From: Haemonchus contortus
Taxonomy: Eukaryota > Nematoda > Chromadorea > Rhabditida > Trichostrongylidae
Assembly: GCA_000469685.2 (NCBI GenBank)
Contig: LS997562.1
Span: 38,042,345 to 38,106,344 of the forward strand
Length of the DNA: 64,000 nucleotides
Direction: 5' to 3'
Numbering within the stretch: position 1 is the stretch's first letter; each line of letters begins with the position of its first letter. The notes under the pieces are model-generated. The model was not told the origin of the DNA, made no database searches, and saw nothing but the letters and a program-made list of their open reading frames with translations. Shown in pieces: positions 1 to 11,700 of this stretch. The position numbers and the translations under genes were made by a program.

Positions 1-96
1 TATGTAGTCTCTATACTCGCGGGCCTTTTGAATTCAAGTGGTGCGTTGTGGTATTCGCCCACAGGATCCTATAGGAATCGCGAGTAATCGCGATAC
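1..96. repeat. Left 96-bp direct repeat bounding the viral polymerase insert
   Basis: This block matches 2442-2537 at 95 of 96 positions, in the same orientation. The only difference is near position 35 (gaattc here, gaatcc in the second copy). Identity stops abruptly at position 97. The left end cannot be judged because the window starts inside the repeat. It could be a short terminal repeat, a duplication made at integration, or part of a tandemly repeated unit of 2,441 bp that includes the viral frame. Confidence 0.9.
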
Positions 97-263
97 TTGC
101 CCCGGCCTAGCAAAGGGTAAGGAAGTGAGAATGTGACAAATGAGATCATTGGAAGATATGTGATTGAAGTGATAAATCAGAGGCAATGTAGCGTGAGTGT
201 AGTCAACTATGAACGTTCACTTATAAGGAGTTGCTCAGAAGAACGTCACTTGTGATTGTACGA

Positions 264-1748
264 TTACCTTTTTGTTTCCAGCTGAATCCTTGTGATCGTT
301 AGTTCCTCGATCGTGACTCGTGAGTGATCGTATTCTTTTATTTTCCGGACCAGCACTTCTATATCCTTCGTGATTCTGGTTGACGCTTTGTTGAATCTCG
401 GCACTGGTGGTAGTTTGTCCTTCAAGTGTATTTGGGTGTCAGAGAGGAGATTGCAATCTAAACCGCCATCCGCCTTGGTACCATACAACACTTCAACTGG
501 CAGCATCCACATTTGGTTCACACCACAAGCTTCTGCTTCGGGATTCCGTTTGTAACGCCCCGAGTATGACACCATAATTCTTTGGAGTGCACGGCAATTC
601 CGTGTATTGGCTCCTCGGCGGTGGATTGTGGCTATCTGCTGACAAATGGCTTCTAGTCTTCCTACTACGTCATGACGATCCGCATTCTCGAAAGGGGCTG
701 ATATAAGCGTGCCAATGTTCCTGTTCAAGTAGCCTTGACACCTAAAGGCTGTGACTTTGTTGCGTAGATATTCACATTGGTCTGACCAAATTTCTTGCTT
801 GACAGCTTCCATTGGCTTGCCACTTGCACAGAGAGCTGTAAACAGCAGCGCAGAATTGGCTGCACTTGGTGACACAATGATTGAGTCGTCGCCGCGCAGA
901 TCTATGTGTGTATGAGATTCAGTTCCAACCGGTAGCAGCCCGTACAATTCTAGCTCCCGGAACGCTCTCGCCACCTCCACAATGTGTCGACGTTCATTAG
1001 TACCGTTGGTGTCCTGTATACCGCTGAACAAGCCCACTGTTACTCTTTCTTCTCCTCTGCCGTCCTCCAACTCCATCCAGCAGTTCTGGGCAGCTTCCTC
1101 AAGCCAGTGACAACATTTCCGCCAATCACTTACGGCTGCGGTTTCACTTCCTTTCTGGTACCACATATTTGTGAAAAAACGCTCCATCAAGCTATAGTCG
1201 TTTGCCATATCTCTTAGCCGGTGACACGCGTTAAAGTCCTTAAAATCAGCGCCAACACAGATGCCAACATGAGTATTGTTTCCAATGACCAAGCTTCTGG
1301 CACGCCGACGGACTACTTCCTCACAAGCATTGTATCCCAGGTATGCCCATTGGTGCACTCGGTAACTTATATCGAATTGCCCCAACACACATCGACTGGT
1401 AAAGCTGTGTTCTGGATTAGCGGCCAACAATTGGGGTCTTACAGCTATCTCATTTTTCTGGAAGCCAAAGCCTTTGAGTTTGGGTTCTGATTCCAACATT
1501 TTCTCCACGTCTCGCCAGCGGAGTAGCTCAAGCCATAATCTCTTGTTTAGGTGCAATTTCCTTGCTTTGTGGCGCTCCCTCACATGTTTCTCCCAATTTA
1601 TTGCGGTCACCAGGTCTCGTAGAGGTTGTTCGATGTGCAACCTGCGAGTTTCAGTAGGCCAGTTTGGTCTCTGTGCCATAGACAAGATGGTCTCGAGTGC
1701 TGCCTGTGGCAGGTTGTAATTCTCAGCAGCGCTTCCTCCTATCACCAT
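264..1748 (-). pseudogene. Endogenous viral element: toti-like RNA-dependent RNA polymerase frame
   Basis: A 494-codon minus-strand frame, the longest in the window. It carries the three core palm motifs of a viral RdRp in the right order and spacing: motif A as GADFKDFN (residues 166-173, with D168 and D171), motif B as SGIQDTNGTN (242-251, with S242, G243, T247 and N251) and motif C as RGDD (285-288). A later GTKADGGLDC block suits the region after the palm in toti-like polymerases. The family copies double-stranded RNA genomes in the cytoplasm. Family polymerases are usually clearly longer (about 700-800 aa), so the N-terminal part is missing. There are no reverse transcriptase, integrase or envelope signatures, so this is a non-retroviral RNA virus sequence captured in DNA. 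The frame begins inside a 34-bp tandem duplication that cuts it off from more open sequence upstream. Intact catalytic motifs suggest either recent capture or selection. The assignment to an RdRp is firm; the toti-like placement is less so. Confidence 0.85.
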
Positions 1749-1802
1749 TCCCTCTGAGCCAACTCGATCCTCCTATCACCATTCCCTCTGAGCCAACTTG
1801 AT
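1735..1802. repeat. 34-bp tandem duplication at the 5' end of the polymerase frame
   Basis: Two adjacent 34-bp copies (1735-1768 and 1769-1802) differ at one base. Because 34 is not a multiple of 3, the second copy shifts the frame. The 494-codon frame meets a stop at 1773-1775, whereas the frame entered through the second copy stays open up to 1929. The duplication is therefore a visible break in the viral reading frame, and the ATG at 1746-1748 is probably an accidental start. Confidence 0.85.
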
Positions 1803-2441
1803 GTGATTTCGTAATCGCGATCTTCAGTGTAGGAATAGTTAAAAAAGAAAGAATTGCTTCTAACTTCAGCGTCCAGTATAATGTGCCAATTGTGTCAAAA
1901 AGTTGCGAAATAGAACCTATCGTACCTCAGGCAGTCGGAGTCGTAGTGGCCGATGCACCATATAGAAACTAGTCCAAATTGTGTGAATATCTCGAATAGC
2001 AACAGAGTAGCCACTTTGCCCTTGTTACTGCCACGCGGTTGTCTATTCCTCTACCCAAGTTCCAAAACCACGACCACGAGGATAAGACTTCTTTATCTCC
2101 TCAAACTTGGGTAATTAAACCATTAATATAAAAGGTACACGTCAGTAAACAATACCAAAAACTAGATAATACTGACAAAATACACTTCACAGAGAATATG
2201 ATCAAGATAAACATAGAATAGAGCTGAGATAGAATGTCCGAGATAAGGAATGAAATACAAAAACCTGCGAGGTTACACTGATACCAATGAGCTTAACCAA
2301 ATCTAAGACATAAAAGAGCTACAAAACAAGATAGTAAGTATATAAAGACAAAGTAAGTAAATCCAAAAAGACAATGTGCTACGTGAGACGACGTCCATGA
2401 ATGACTTGATATGCAATCTGTGGGAATTGTGTTGCGAAATA
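1803..2441 (-). other. Decayed upstream part of the viral insert plus AT-rich DNA
   Basis: From 1803 to about 2080 the minus strand keeps short open stretches in more than one frame, which looks like continuing but broken virus-derived sequence. From about 2100 to 2441 the DNA is AT-rich with frequent stops and no recognisable product. The second 96-bp repeat follows directly. Confidence 0.4.
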
Positions 2442-2537
2442 TATGTAGTCTCTATACTCGCGGGCCTTTTGAATCCAAGTGGTGCGTTGTGGTATTCGCC
2501 CACAGGATCCTATAGGAATCGCGAGTAATCGCGATAC
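2442..2537. repeat. Right 96-bp direct repeat bounding the viral polymerase insert
   Basis: Second copy of the block at 1-96, in direct orientation with one mismatch. The flanks differ on both sides where they can be seen. The high identity implies a recent duplication relative to the damage seen in the insert. Confidence 0.9.
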
Positions 2538-3540
2538 ATAGCCTGAACGAGAATCTACGATGTGCTAATCCAATATCGCCACGAGATAAGAAAATCTCGG
2601 TTTATGGGACTCGGACTCGGACTCGAACAAATTCCAAACAAACAGTCAATGGTTGTGTGGCAGATGCCTTTTTTTGCTCCTTTCCTGCACCCCCTGAACT
2701 CGCTTTAACTAACAATAGCAGCTGACCGCGATTGAACCTCGCCTAAGCCTGCTAAAGCAGTTCCGCGATCGGTGCACACTTCTACAAGGCTAGCTGGCAA
2801 AAAAAAGTTGCGCAGAGTTCTTCCTTGTAAAATGGCTTACCCGCCCACTAAGATGTCGAGTGGATCGATACTGATAATCGTCCACTGCGACTGACGGCCC
2901 AAGAGCTGGTCGCACTCTTAGAAGCTGGAGGGCAACTCCGCTTCTAGTGCTAGAAAGTCGCTTATCCTATTGCTCGATCAGGTCCTTATGTTCGGCACCC
3001 ACGTAGGTTCAACCTCACCTTGTCTGGGTTCGGTTGAACCGGTCAGATGCGTCCGGTAAGCAAAAGGAAAGTGATTTATAAAAGAAATAATGAATGAACA
3101 GCAATAATGCACCACAATGGCGACGGTGCGCCCTTATATAGGGGTGGCCGCGCCACGTCAATAGGTCAATACAATAACGTAGTAGATCACATTAGTACGT
3201 TGATCAATTGAAATATCAAGGAGATCCATCCATACTGTACATATGTTGAGAAAGCTTCACCTACATATGGGCGAGTTGTGATGCGATCCGCATATGCCGC
3301 TGCTTGTTACCTGAGCCATTTTTGCCCTTTCGCGATTTCAGCTGGAGTTTTGGCTTACGCCCGTTTCTCCGAGGCACAGTTATGATCAAAGGATTTTTAA
3401 GATTCTACCCAGGATATACCTGTGACCCTCAAAGGTATCACAAGGGTCGCTGTCGGGTCGAAAAACGTCCCGAAAAGGGGGTAGTGAGGGCCTTGAAACA
3501 AACCGAGAGGGGGGTGGTGAGTTCCCACAGAGTTGCAGAA
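2538..3540 (-). other. Non-coding DNA with a possible LTR-retrotransposon remnant
   Basis: The minus strand has a strong TATA-like core (ccctatataaggg, about 3130-3142). Below it lies a segment near 3000 that reads tggtgccgaac, reminiscent of a primer-binding site behind an LTR, then a broken open stretch (about 2860-2990) with stop codons. There is no second LTR, protease or reverse transcriptase in the window. The LTR reading is a tentative inference; the TATA box is directly visible. No gene is supported. Confidence 0.25.
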
Positions 3541-3594
3541 TCTAAAGACGTTGCACCATACACACCGGGTCACAAGTTTGCACGCAGGCACATT

Positions 3595-3685
3595 ACTGCA
3601 ACCACCTGTCCTATCAAATGAGTATGGTACCAACTAACCAACCTCGAGGGACGGAAGGCTTAACTGGTCCGAGTGATTCAGATCA
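3595..3685 (-). repeat. Dispersed repeat family, partial copy (minus orientation)
   Basis: The reverse complement holds the family core: a ccttccgtccctcgagg-like block, then ggttggttagttggtacca, then a catttgatagga-like segment. The same order occurs at 53770-53850 and, more diverged, at 4240-4390, 13100-13260, 27230-27400 and 32880-33000. It is non-coding; its start and end are approximate. Confidence 0.55.
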
Positions 3686-3699
3686 TATTGAGGAGCAAG

Positions 3700-4205
3700 G
3701 ATTTTCTTACTGTTGGCAACAGAGGAGGAATCAACATCAGCCTTCTACCGTAAAGCTGTAAATTGTCTTTCCTTTTCGCAGCAGCGCGCGATACGAAGTC
3801 TCATAGGGATGACGAGTTATGGGCAACAAGTTAGAGGGTTGGGATTTTGTGAACAGTTCGCCATCTTTGTGAGAATTTCACATGCGCAGGAATATGTACC
3901 AGCACTTAACAAGAACATGAGGTCAAAGCAGGTTTCTGGGTACGTGTGCGTTAGGCACATATAGTCCCGTTGAAGACTTTTCAGCTCCTACGTTTTATCC
4001 CCAAATCCAACGATCCTGCGGTGCGAACCAGATGGACGGGAACCGCTCACGAAACGGTTCTTCCTACATGCCTGTAATTGACCCCAGTACCACAACTCCT
4101 TTGTACCAACTCCGTCATCCAATAGTCTTAATCACAAGCAGATACTAAAAGGATAAGAGATAAAGTTATTGGCGTTAATCAATCCCGTCTGAGGAATGCG
4201 CACCG
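3700..4205. other. No gene seen
   Basis: There are short open frames only, none with splice signals and recognisable sequence. The segment is probably host intergenic DNA between two copies of the dispersed repeat. Confidence 0.4.
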
Positions 4206-4239
4206 CATTTGACTTCCAGTCACAGTCGTAGTAGCGTAG

Positions 4240-4395
4240 TGAATGTGTATATGGCCTACACGATGAAATGTGGTGGCCATCCAATTTACAAGTCAGTGCT
4301 TTCATCCTCCCAGACTAGTATAGTATCAATGAACCGACCCCGGAGGGATGGAAGGTTTGCTTGGTCCAGCGGATATCGATCCTGGAGACTCAAAC
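4240..4395 (-). repeat. Dispersed repeat family copy (minus orientation)
   Basis: Read on the minus strand it matches the copies at 32855-33030 and 53740-53960 through several blocks in the same order: ccttccatccctccgggg, a tagtctgggaggat-like block, aaagcactgacttgta, tggccacc, and the aggccatatacacattc end. The open frames here are by-products of the repeat, not genes. The family resembles a tRNA-derived SINE or a MITE; its ends are unclear. Confidence 0.65.
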
Positions 4396-4439
4396 TCATG
4401 ATCATGCAGGGGAGATAGTGAATACCTACGCCCCCTTCT

Positions 4440-7400
4440 TCAAATCTCCATTTACTTATGCTGCTGGTGATATTAGTCATGTTGATTCAGCTCATTGTTG
4501 AGAAGTTATCAAGTCTCAAGCATTTTATGATGAATCTCGCTATCAGTGATCAAATGATCGATCGATCTGCAGTAGATCAAAAAGAATGGCTGGGGAATCG
4601 ATGAGCATGGCGCCGACAGCTTCATCTCCAACTTCGCAAGGCTTCATTATCGATCTTGATACTTGCTTTTTTCTGCTCACTACTTTATTTATAATTATTT
4701 TGGTCAGTACCTCACGAGCAGTTGAAAACTGTCTAGAGCAGCCACAATGGCATCATATCAAAGCCTTTCCTTGAGCCAGACGTCAGTTTTGTGCAAATTT
4801 TCAGATTTTCTTTGCTCGGTTTTGCCAGTTTGTTAATTTGCTTTCGTTTTTTCTCGATTTCTCCTTTTCCTTCGAGATTTATCTATGTCGGTTTCAGACT
4901 CGATGTTATCAGATTGTCATATCATTGATTTCGATCACATGAATGCTGGATCAATCCGTTTATACGCATTTTTCGGTGTTGAACTTTTATGTCAATTTTT
5001 GCTGTTTTAATTAATTTTCGGCTGTGTTGAAGCTAAATAATTCCTACCGTCGTAGGGAAGGAAATTTTATGAAGAAACCTGACCAACCGAAAATTTGTCT
5101 TTTCAGCAACGTTCTCAATTATTAACTATGTACAAATTAAATATTTTTGTAGAATTGTTGCAGTCAGGATACTTTGTGTTATTGATTATTCATTAATCTA
5201 TACTCATATATTGTTTCGAGGATGAAAGAAAAAGAAGAAAGAAAAAGATATGGTCTGATGAAAGAAGAAGTATGTAAAAAACATTATTGAAGTTCGCTTT
5301 CTGCTCTCCCCTGGAGACAACTGAACTTTCTTCACGAAAACCTCAAGACTTTCATAGTGTGCTCTTAATCTAGAATTCCACTTAATTTTTGTTGGTTTCT
5401 TAAGAAAGAACTACATTATTTGGCGGAAATAAATTAAGAAATACATAGGACAGTTAATCCCTTTGAATGCTCATTTAACAATGTGGCGGTACTTGATCTT
5501 TTACTTTTTCAACTGCATTTATTGCATGTCTATACTTAAATTCACATCGTATAGCCAAGTCAGCATATAAATGGATCAGCGATTCCTGAGTGAAACTAGA
5601 ATGCGAGGCGTATTTCGGGAACTGGCTGGGCTTACTCTTTTCTTGTGTTTAGTTGGTTTTTGGACAGTCATTGGATGTATGGAACTTTAAAGTTCGAAAT
5701 AATTAACCCCGAAACCTCAAACTTGACTTCAGACTTTATTTCCTACTGTAGTTTTTATGTCATCTGTTGATGTTGATCTCGTCGAATTTCGTACAATTTT
5801 CGTCACGCGGCGGGCCAGTCAGACGCCCGGCGGCGATAAATGGACGTCGTCATCGGAGAATCGCTAAGATTGTAACATTATGTGTTGCTCGTTAAACTGA
5901 CAAATCGCCTGTCCATCAGCGACGCGTTCGCAGCCGTCGTATTCCGTCGAAGTCGAACACACTCGTAAAATTCGCAGGATGCATGCGCTCATTTATTTGT
6001 TTTCCTGACTCGTGTTATTGTCGTCTTTTTATCGGCACACAAATCACCTAGCTCATCTTCAACAGTTGTTCGATTTCAAAAAGAACTTTCTAATGGAATA
6101 ATATTTCTTTCGATTTTTTACTTTCTCCAATTCAATTCTATCTACCAAATAGTTTAGCCCCTCTCTTCACCTCTTTCTTATCTTTTCGTTTTTTTTCTTT
6201 CTTGATTTCGTTTTCTGAGTGTTATAGTTTTGTCGACAAAATTCCGTCACAAAATATAGAGTGGTCTTCAAAGAACGTTCTCAATAATAATTTTGTAAAT
6301 ATTGGAATACATTTGGAGAGGTAGCGCATCCAACAAGTGAATTCATCGGGAGAGAAGACCTCCTTTGGAATTTTTTTTTTTCAGAACAGAACTGCCAAGT
6401 AAAACAGTGAGTACCGGGGAACGTTTCATATAGATATTTTTGCAATTCTCGAATTACAAAATTGTGAAAAGTTTGTCTCAAGCCACTGGACTAGAAACCA
6501 CTTGACATCGATTCCCGACTTTGAATACCTCTTAAACCATTCCTATTCCTCGAAGATTCGACAGATTCTGTGCCAAAAATTCTTTGACAGATTCCTTTCT
6601 TATGCCTCACCTCTTTGGATATAGTTATCGTGGATCATCCTCACTCAGGATCCAGGATCTAAACTTCTTTAAGCTTCACTAGATGTTGATTAGCTGGATA
6701 GCGATAGTTGCCATTAGGCAGCAGTGATATCCTTCAGAACGCTGAGATACCAGTCTTTTGGCGGAATGCCACAGATTCCTTTCTTCTTCTTCTGTATGAT
6801 AATGCATGGTGAAAGCCGGAAACGTACACGTTCGAAGCGTTTCATTTGTTTCTTTCGACTGGGTATCCACGTAAGGAAGAACATGAACGAAAAACTCAAT
6901 TGTTATTGCTAGAGTATCGAGAAATCCATTGGTTTCCTTTTATACGTGGATAAGGACGACGGGAATTGAGTTCCATCAGTGGAGACCGGTATACGGTCTC
7001 GGGAACCACGTCAACTACCTATAATCTTCATTCAGTTTCCTCAAGGACTACCTCTTCTACACATCCTCTTTTTCTGTTGTTTCTTTCAGCACTAGCGAAC
7101 ATTGTTACACCGACGTCTTTCTTCATTCATATCTATTCAGTATGATCAACTCATTCCACCCTCGTAATAGAAAGACGAGAAAACTGGTTTCCATTCTACC
7201 TGACTTACCCGATCTTTACTCATTTTAGTACAAATGCGCTTTTAAAAGTCTCTTCCACTACAAACTACCATTCAGAGCATGGCGCCATCTGGAAGAATAG
7301 GCGTTTCCAATTTTTCTGGGAGCTTTATTGACTGATTTTTGGAGTATATGTTTACCCCTGCCCCCTTTTAGCCTCACAGTTGAGGAAGAATTGTGTTCAA

Positions 7401-7498
7401 TTCCAATTTCTGATGAACTTGCATTCATTGAAAGGCAATCATTGGCTGCAACGAAACGTATGAAATCATTTTAATGGTAGAGAGTCAAATACATACTA
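4440..7498. other. Long stretch with no supported gene
   Basis: This stretch is AT-rich, with pyrimidine tracts at about 4800-4900 and 6100-6220 and a GC-rich patch at 5800-5960 that shows no coding periodicity. The short frames in 6281-6912 overlap each other on opposite strands and resemble nothing known. No RNA gene was recognised. Confidence 0.4.
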
Positions 7499-8778
7499 TT
7501 GGGTTGTCCGAAAAGTTCCCGCCGATTTTTGATACCCCGGATTTATCAATCGTTGTACAAAAGATTAAGGACCCAACCTAATAAAGTTATATGTTTTCTG
7601 AAAGAGTAGATCCTACCCTATATTCCTGTTGAGATTTCATCAACATTTTTCGAAGTTTGTCTGTACAGGACTCGTATGAAAATGGAGAACCACTGCGCGC
7701 ATTTTCGGCATCTGAAGTATTTCTTCTACCGCAAGGCCTAGAATGCGGCTCAAGCCGCATGAAAGATATATGACGTTTGAGTAGACCATGCCCTACAGGG
7801 ACGTACAGTGCATGACTAGTTTGCGGAACCCAAACGGAGTGAATTTGCCTTCGAAGACCGGCAACCCTTTGGAAGACTACCATCAGTTTAAACGATCAAC
7901 TCAAAATGTTAACTGAAGCAAATCGGCACATCACTACTCGTGGAGTAAGACAAGGGCTTACTGTTTTCAAATCAACCATCCATGGTCATCTGCAGACGCT
8001 TGGTTTTGTAAAGCGCCTTGATGTTTAGATATCTCGCGAAAGGAGCGAGCGCAATGCGATGGACCGCGCCTCCATGTGCGACCGTTGCTCGAACGAAATA
8101 AAAATGAGCCGTTTCTGAAACGCATGAGCACGAGGGACGAAAATCGGATTGTGTACAGCAATGAGGAACGGAAACAATCGTGAAGCCCCCTAGTGAGCCG
8201 TCACAAACCGCTGCAAAAGTCAAAATCCAGGTGCGGATGACTATGCCGAGGTGCTGATGGGATTTCAGGGAAATCACTTACCATGAGCTGTTGTCGCACA
8301 ATCAAAAGATGACTTAGGAAAGGTACTATAGTTAGCTAGAAAACATGGAGGCAGCGATAAACCAAAAGCGACCCGAAGTGGCAATTGTGAGGGCGTAATG
8401 TTCTAACAGGGTACCACCGGACCACACGTATTTTTGGCCACTCGTCACAAGTTGCTAAAGCTTGGGTGGGATGTCTTACCACACCCCCCATATAGTCCAG
8501 ACATAGCACCATCAGAATACCACTTGTTTAGGTTTCTGCAAAATTCCTTGAATGGAAATCGTTCAATCCGCTGAAGGACTGCAAAAAGCACCTGAGAGGG
8601 TTTTTCGATTTTAACTCTGAAACTTTCTATGGAAGAGGGGAACTGGAACCTACAGGAAGATGGCGAAGCCTTACTGAACCGAATGGAGGATATAATGTTC
8701 AATCAATGGATTTCATCTTCTGGGAATTTTCATTCAAAGATGAATCAAAAATCGGCGGGAACTTTTCGGACAACCCAA
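7499..8778 (+). mobile_element. mariner transposon, bandit/irritans type, inactive
   Basis: A 1,280-bp element with near-perfect terminal inverted repeats of about 35 bp (left end ttgggttgtccgaaaag, right end its complement). It is flanked by TA on both sides (7497-7498 and 8779-8780), the target duplication of the mariner superfamily. Inside lies a plus-strand transposase relic. The ends are better preserved than the coding region, so the copy may still be mobilisable in trans by a related transposase. Elements of this type are known from hookworms (bandit), which supports the organism guess. Confidence 0.95.
7676..8705 (+). pseudogene. Decayed mariner transposase
   Basis: The relic starts at ATG 7676 with MENHCAHFRHLKYFFYRKA, the family's usual N-terminal HTH start. 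It continues through HLQTLGFVKRLDV (about 7990-8030), MDRASMCD (about 8058-8081), PPYSPDIAPSEYHLF (about 8485-8530) and a C-terminal KDCKKHLRGFF segment. Many stops and frame shifts interrupt it, the first about 20 codons in. Of the DD34D catalytic triad the first D is recognisable in a changed TRDEN context and the third in YSPD; the central HQDNARPH block is destroyed. It cannot make a working enzyme. The family cuts and pastes DNA at TA sites. Confidence 0.9.
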
Positions 8779-11700
8779 TATATATTTGTTAGGTTGTGCT
8801 TCGTATGTTTATACTTCAACGAATTTTTCCTGTTCTAAGTCTCTGGGATAGCGGACTGCCGATCCTCTAATCAGACCTTCTACCCCCAGAATAATGCCAT
8901 AGAAACCTCCTTGAGAAATGACATTGCGAGAAAAATTTCTTTGAAATGCATCGGAACATTCTTGTTGCTCTTTAGATCAGATTACTGGGAGGATTTTTCC
9001 AGGAAATAGTGTAGTTCTGCATTTCCAACTAATCTCAGAAACTAACAAGCAGCATTGTGTGTTCATAGTTTGACGCCTGATATTTACTGAAGGCATCATA
9101 ATTGTTCAATAGTGTTTGGTTAGTTCTTAGTTAGTCTGTGCTTATGTTTCTGCCCGTTTTACGAGTAGTACGTTATTTGTCGGGGCCGAATTAGGGCACC
9201 TGCAAAGTCGCTCCCCACTCCTATTCTCCAAGGATCAAATCTAAATTGAATGCTTGTTAGGACCAATGAAACCTTTCATCCTTACTTTCATTGTATGGTC
9301 CACATACGCATTCAAATTGCTGTTAAGATTCTGAACGGGAGTCGAGTGAACGTAGGTTTTCAGAGTGACATCAGGTTGTTTTCGTTGTTTCTTGGCTGCA
9401 GGCCATTCGGGGCATCCGACCTCTTGATGCTGTAGTTTAAGATAAGGGAAGCTACGCTCCGTGATTTTCTTGTATGTATTCAAACGGAGAGAACATGACA
9501 GAGTCGCTTCCCTATGAGTCGGCCATTATAGCCGAACTGGTAGCAGTTCCGCTGTCGACTGCTCAATTAGCATAAGTTGAGTGACAGCACAACTACGGTT
9601 ATTAGCGGTGATGGTAACGGTAGTAGTTGATTGCTTGTATCGTTGGAAGGAGTATAAAGGCCAATAAGTGTCACAATGTATTTGTAAAATATGTTGAAAA
9701 ATAAGTTCTTTAGTAAGCCCGACTAAATACTTCTTTGCTTAATTCTGCCTAGAAAACATGAGCCCTGTGAGGTATTTTCTAGAGAAATTAGATAGGTATT
9801 TATGAGGCAATTGGACTGACATTATCATAGTCATTTTTTCATCAGGCTCAAATTCCATCTCAATTTCCCTCTTACCTCAGGTTGACGTTCTGACCTATAT
9901 GACTCTTTACAAATGGTAACCGTCATACTTTTGATTGAACTATGAACCCTACGAGACCATTTAGTGTCCGATTTAGGTCAGTCAAGCTTTCCATCAACCT
10001 TGGACAATTATTTCAAGCCAATCTTGCCTGCTAAGTGATCTTTATTTGAAACGACTTGTTGGTGATCCGGTCGGTGTCCATTACTATTTGCGCCAGAAGG
10101 GTGTCCAACTTGCCTCCAATTACCAAAGATTTTAATTTGAACTTGATTCCATAGCGACTCAGCAACTTAAGACTTGACAATTCAATTTAGTGCTAATTGC
10201 TGCAAGGTGGGAATGAGTTCTTCTTATCCTTTCAATCATGAAGGATTACAAGGATTCATTGACCTGATCTAAATCGCTGCATGTTCTTAAACAGTTGCGG
10301 AATGTGATTATGACTGAGGATTGAGGTCGCTAACTCTCCGAGTAGTCCGGCGATTTTCCGGATCGCCGGCAAATGGGACGTCACTGTAGTTGCCCTTTCC
10401 AACAAGTGGTGAATAAAAGCTAATTATCGCGAAAAACCAGTGACCGAAAGCTTTTTGCAATAATATCAAAGTGGGTCAGGGAGAATGGGCGACAGGAGAA
10501 GTTCTGGTACCAGGAAACAAGGAATTGACAAAAAAAGTAACTGCAAAGGATATGGAGTTGAAATTAGCTAGAATTGTCAAGTAAAAGGATGAGCAGGCCA
10601 TTCTAATCCTTCTTCACTTTCTGGTATAATTGAAGGGTTTTCCAAAACCTTGCTGGGGGATAATTGGACATCTAGCTTAAACCTTATAAAAGAGTTCGGC
10701 GTGAATCAAACGGTTCAGAGCCTTTGTAAGATGGTTCGTAGGCAAAATCCTATTCCCGAGTCACCCACTCAGTGGAGACTTGCTCTCCTTCTTAGCAGCC
10801 TTGATATTGCAGTTTGAGAACGAGAAAGTATTCGAATCATACCAGAAATGCTTCAAAGAGAGAAAAGACATCGTTGTAGGTTACACTTGCAGTCTTATAA
10901 AAACATTAAAACTAATTGGTAATAGGTTTCCGCTGAGTGACAGCTATTTCTGCAGAAGGTGAAAATGTATTTTTAAGATGCTCAACAAGTAATGACAGCG
11001 TAAGTAGTTCAGTTCCTGCAGTGAAAAGCACCTATTACTTTGAACTTTGTTTTGACGTCACACTTGAAGACTAGTTTTCGCCGTAGGTGAAGCCTACTTA
11101 AGGATGGTCATCGTAGCGTTTCGTGTCTACATTTTACTTTGCGACAAAGATTGGTTACTCTATGCAACGGATTTCTATTCTGAAATTGCCATGGCATAGC
11201 AAGCCCATACTATCGCCTTCGGAACCCAGCCAGTGTCCAAAACCATCAATGTCATTCTTCCTAGATCTCAGAAGATACATCATTTTCAGAGGGAGTTTTC
11301 TTAGCCCAAGTTGTAATTGAAGTCTGGAGGCAATAATGTCTTTCATGCAATTGATGTTTCCAATGTTTGTTCAATTATTCATGTGCTGTGCGTAGGGCAC
11401 TTTTTTTAAGTGCCTGATGACCATGACGAGTTTTCTCGTCATCTTCGCTGTTGTCGTCGTCATATGTCGATTTCATGTACGGAGCCGGTTCAAATGACCA
11501 TCAAATGTGGCTTCGATTCGAAACAACACAACCAATGCGAAGGTGCCGTCAGCACTTAGCGAGTCCTCGACATGATTCCGGAATAGTTCCCTCGTGTTCT
11601 TCTTCGCTACCATGTTCGCTTGATCGCTCAAGTGAGGACACTTTGGCTTTTTGCGTCAGGTTTCAACGCAATACTCTTTGCTTTTTTACTTGCTCCCAAT

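Noticed and set aside
2303..2503. 66-codon minus-strand frame with a hydrophobic end
   Set aside because: It runs through the 96-bp direct repeat into AT-rich DNA; its composition is that of random AT-rich frames.
11440..11700. Minus-strand acidic peptide pieces (STYDDDNSEDDEK) as an exon cluster
   Set aside because: The coding-like pieces lie in three different frames separated by stops, and no intron arrangement joins them.
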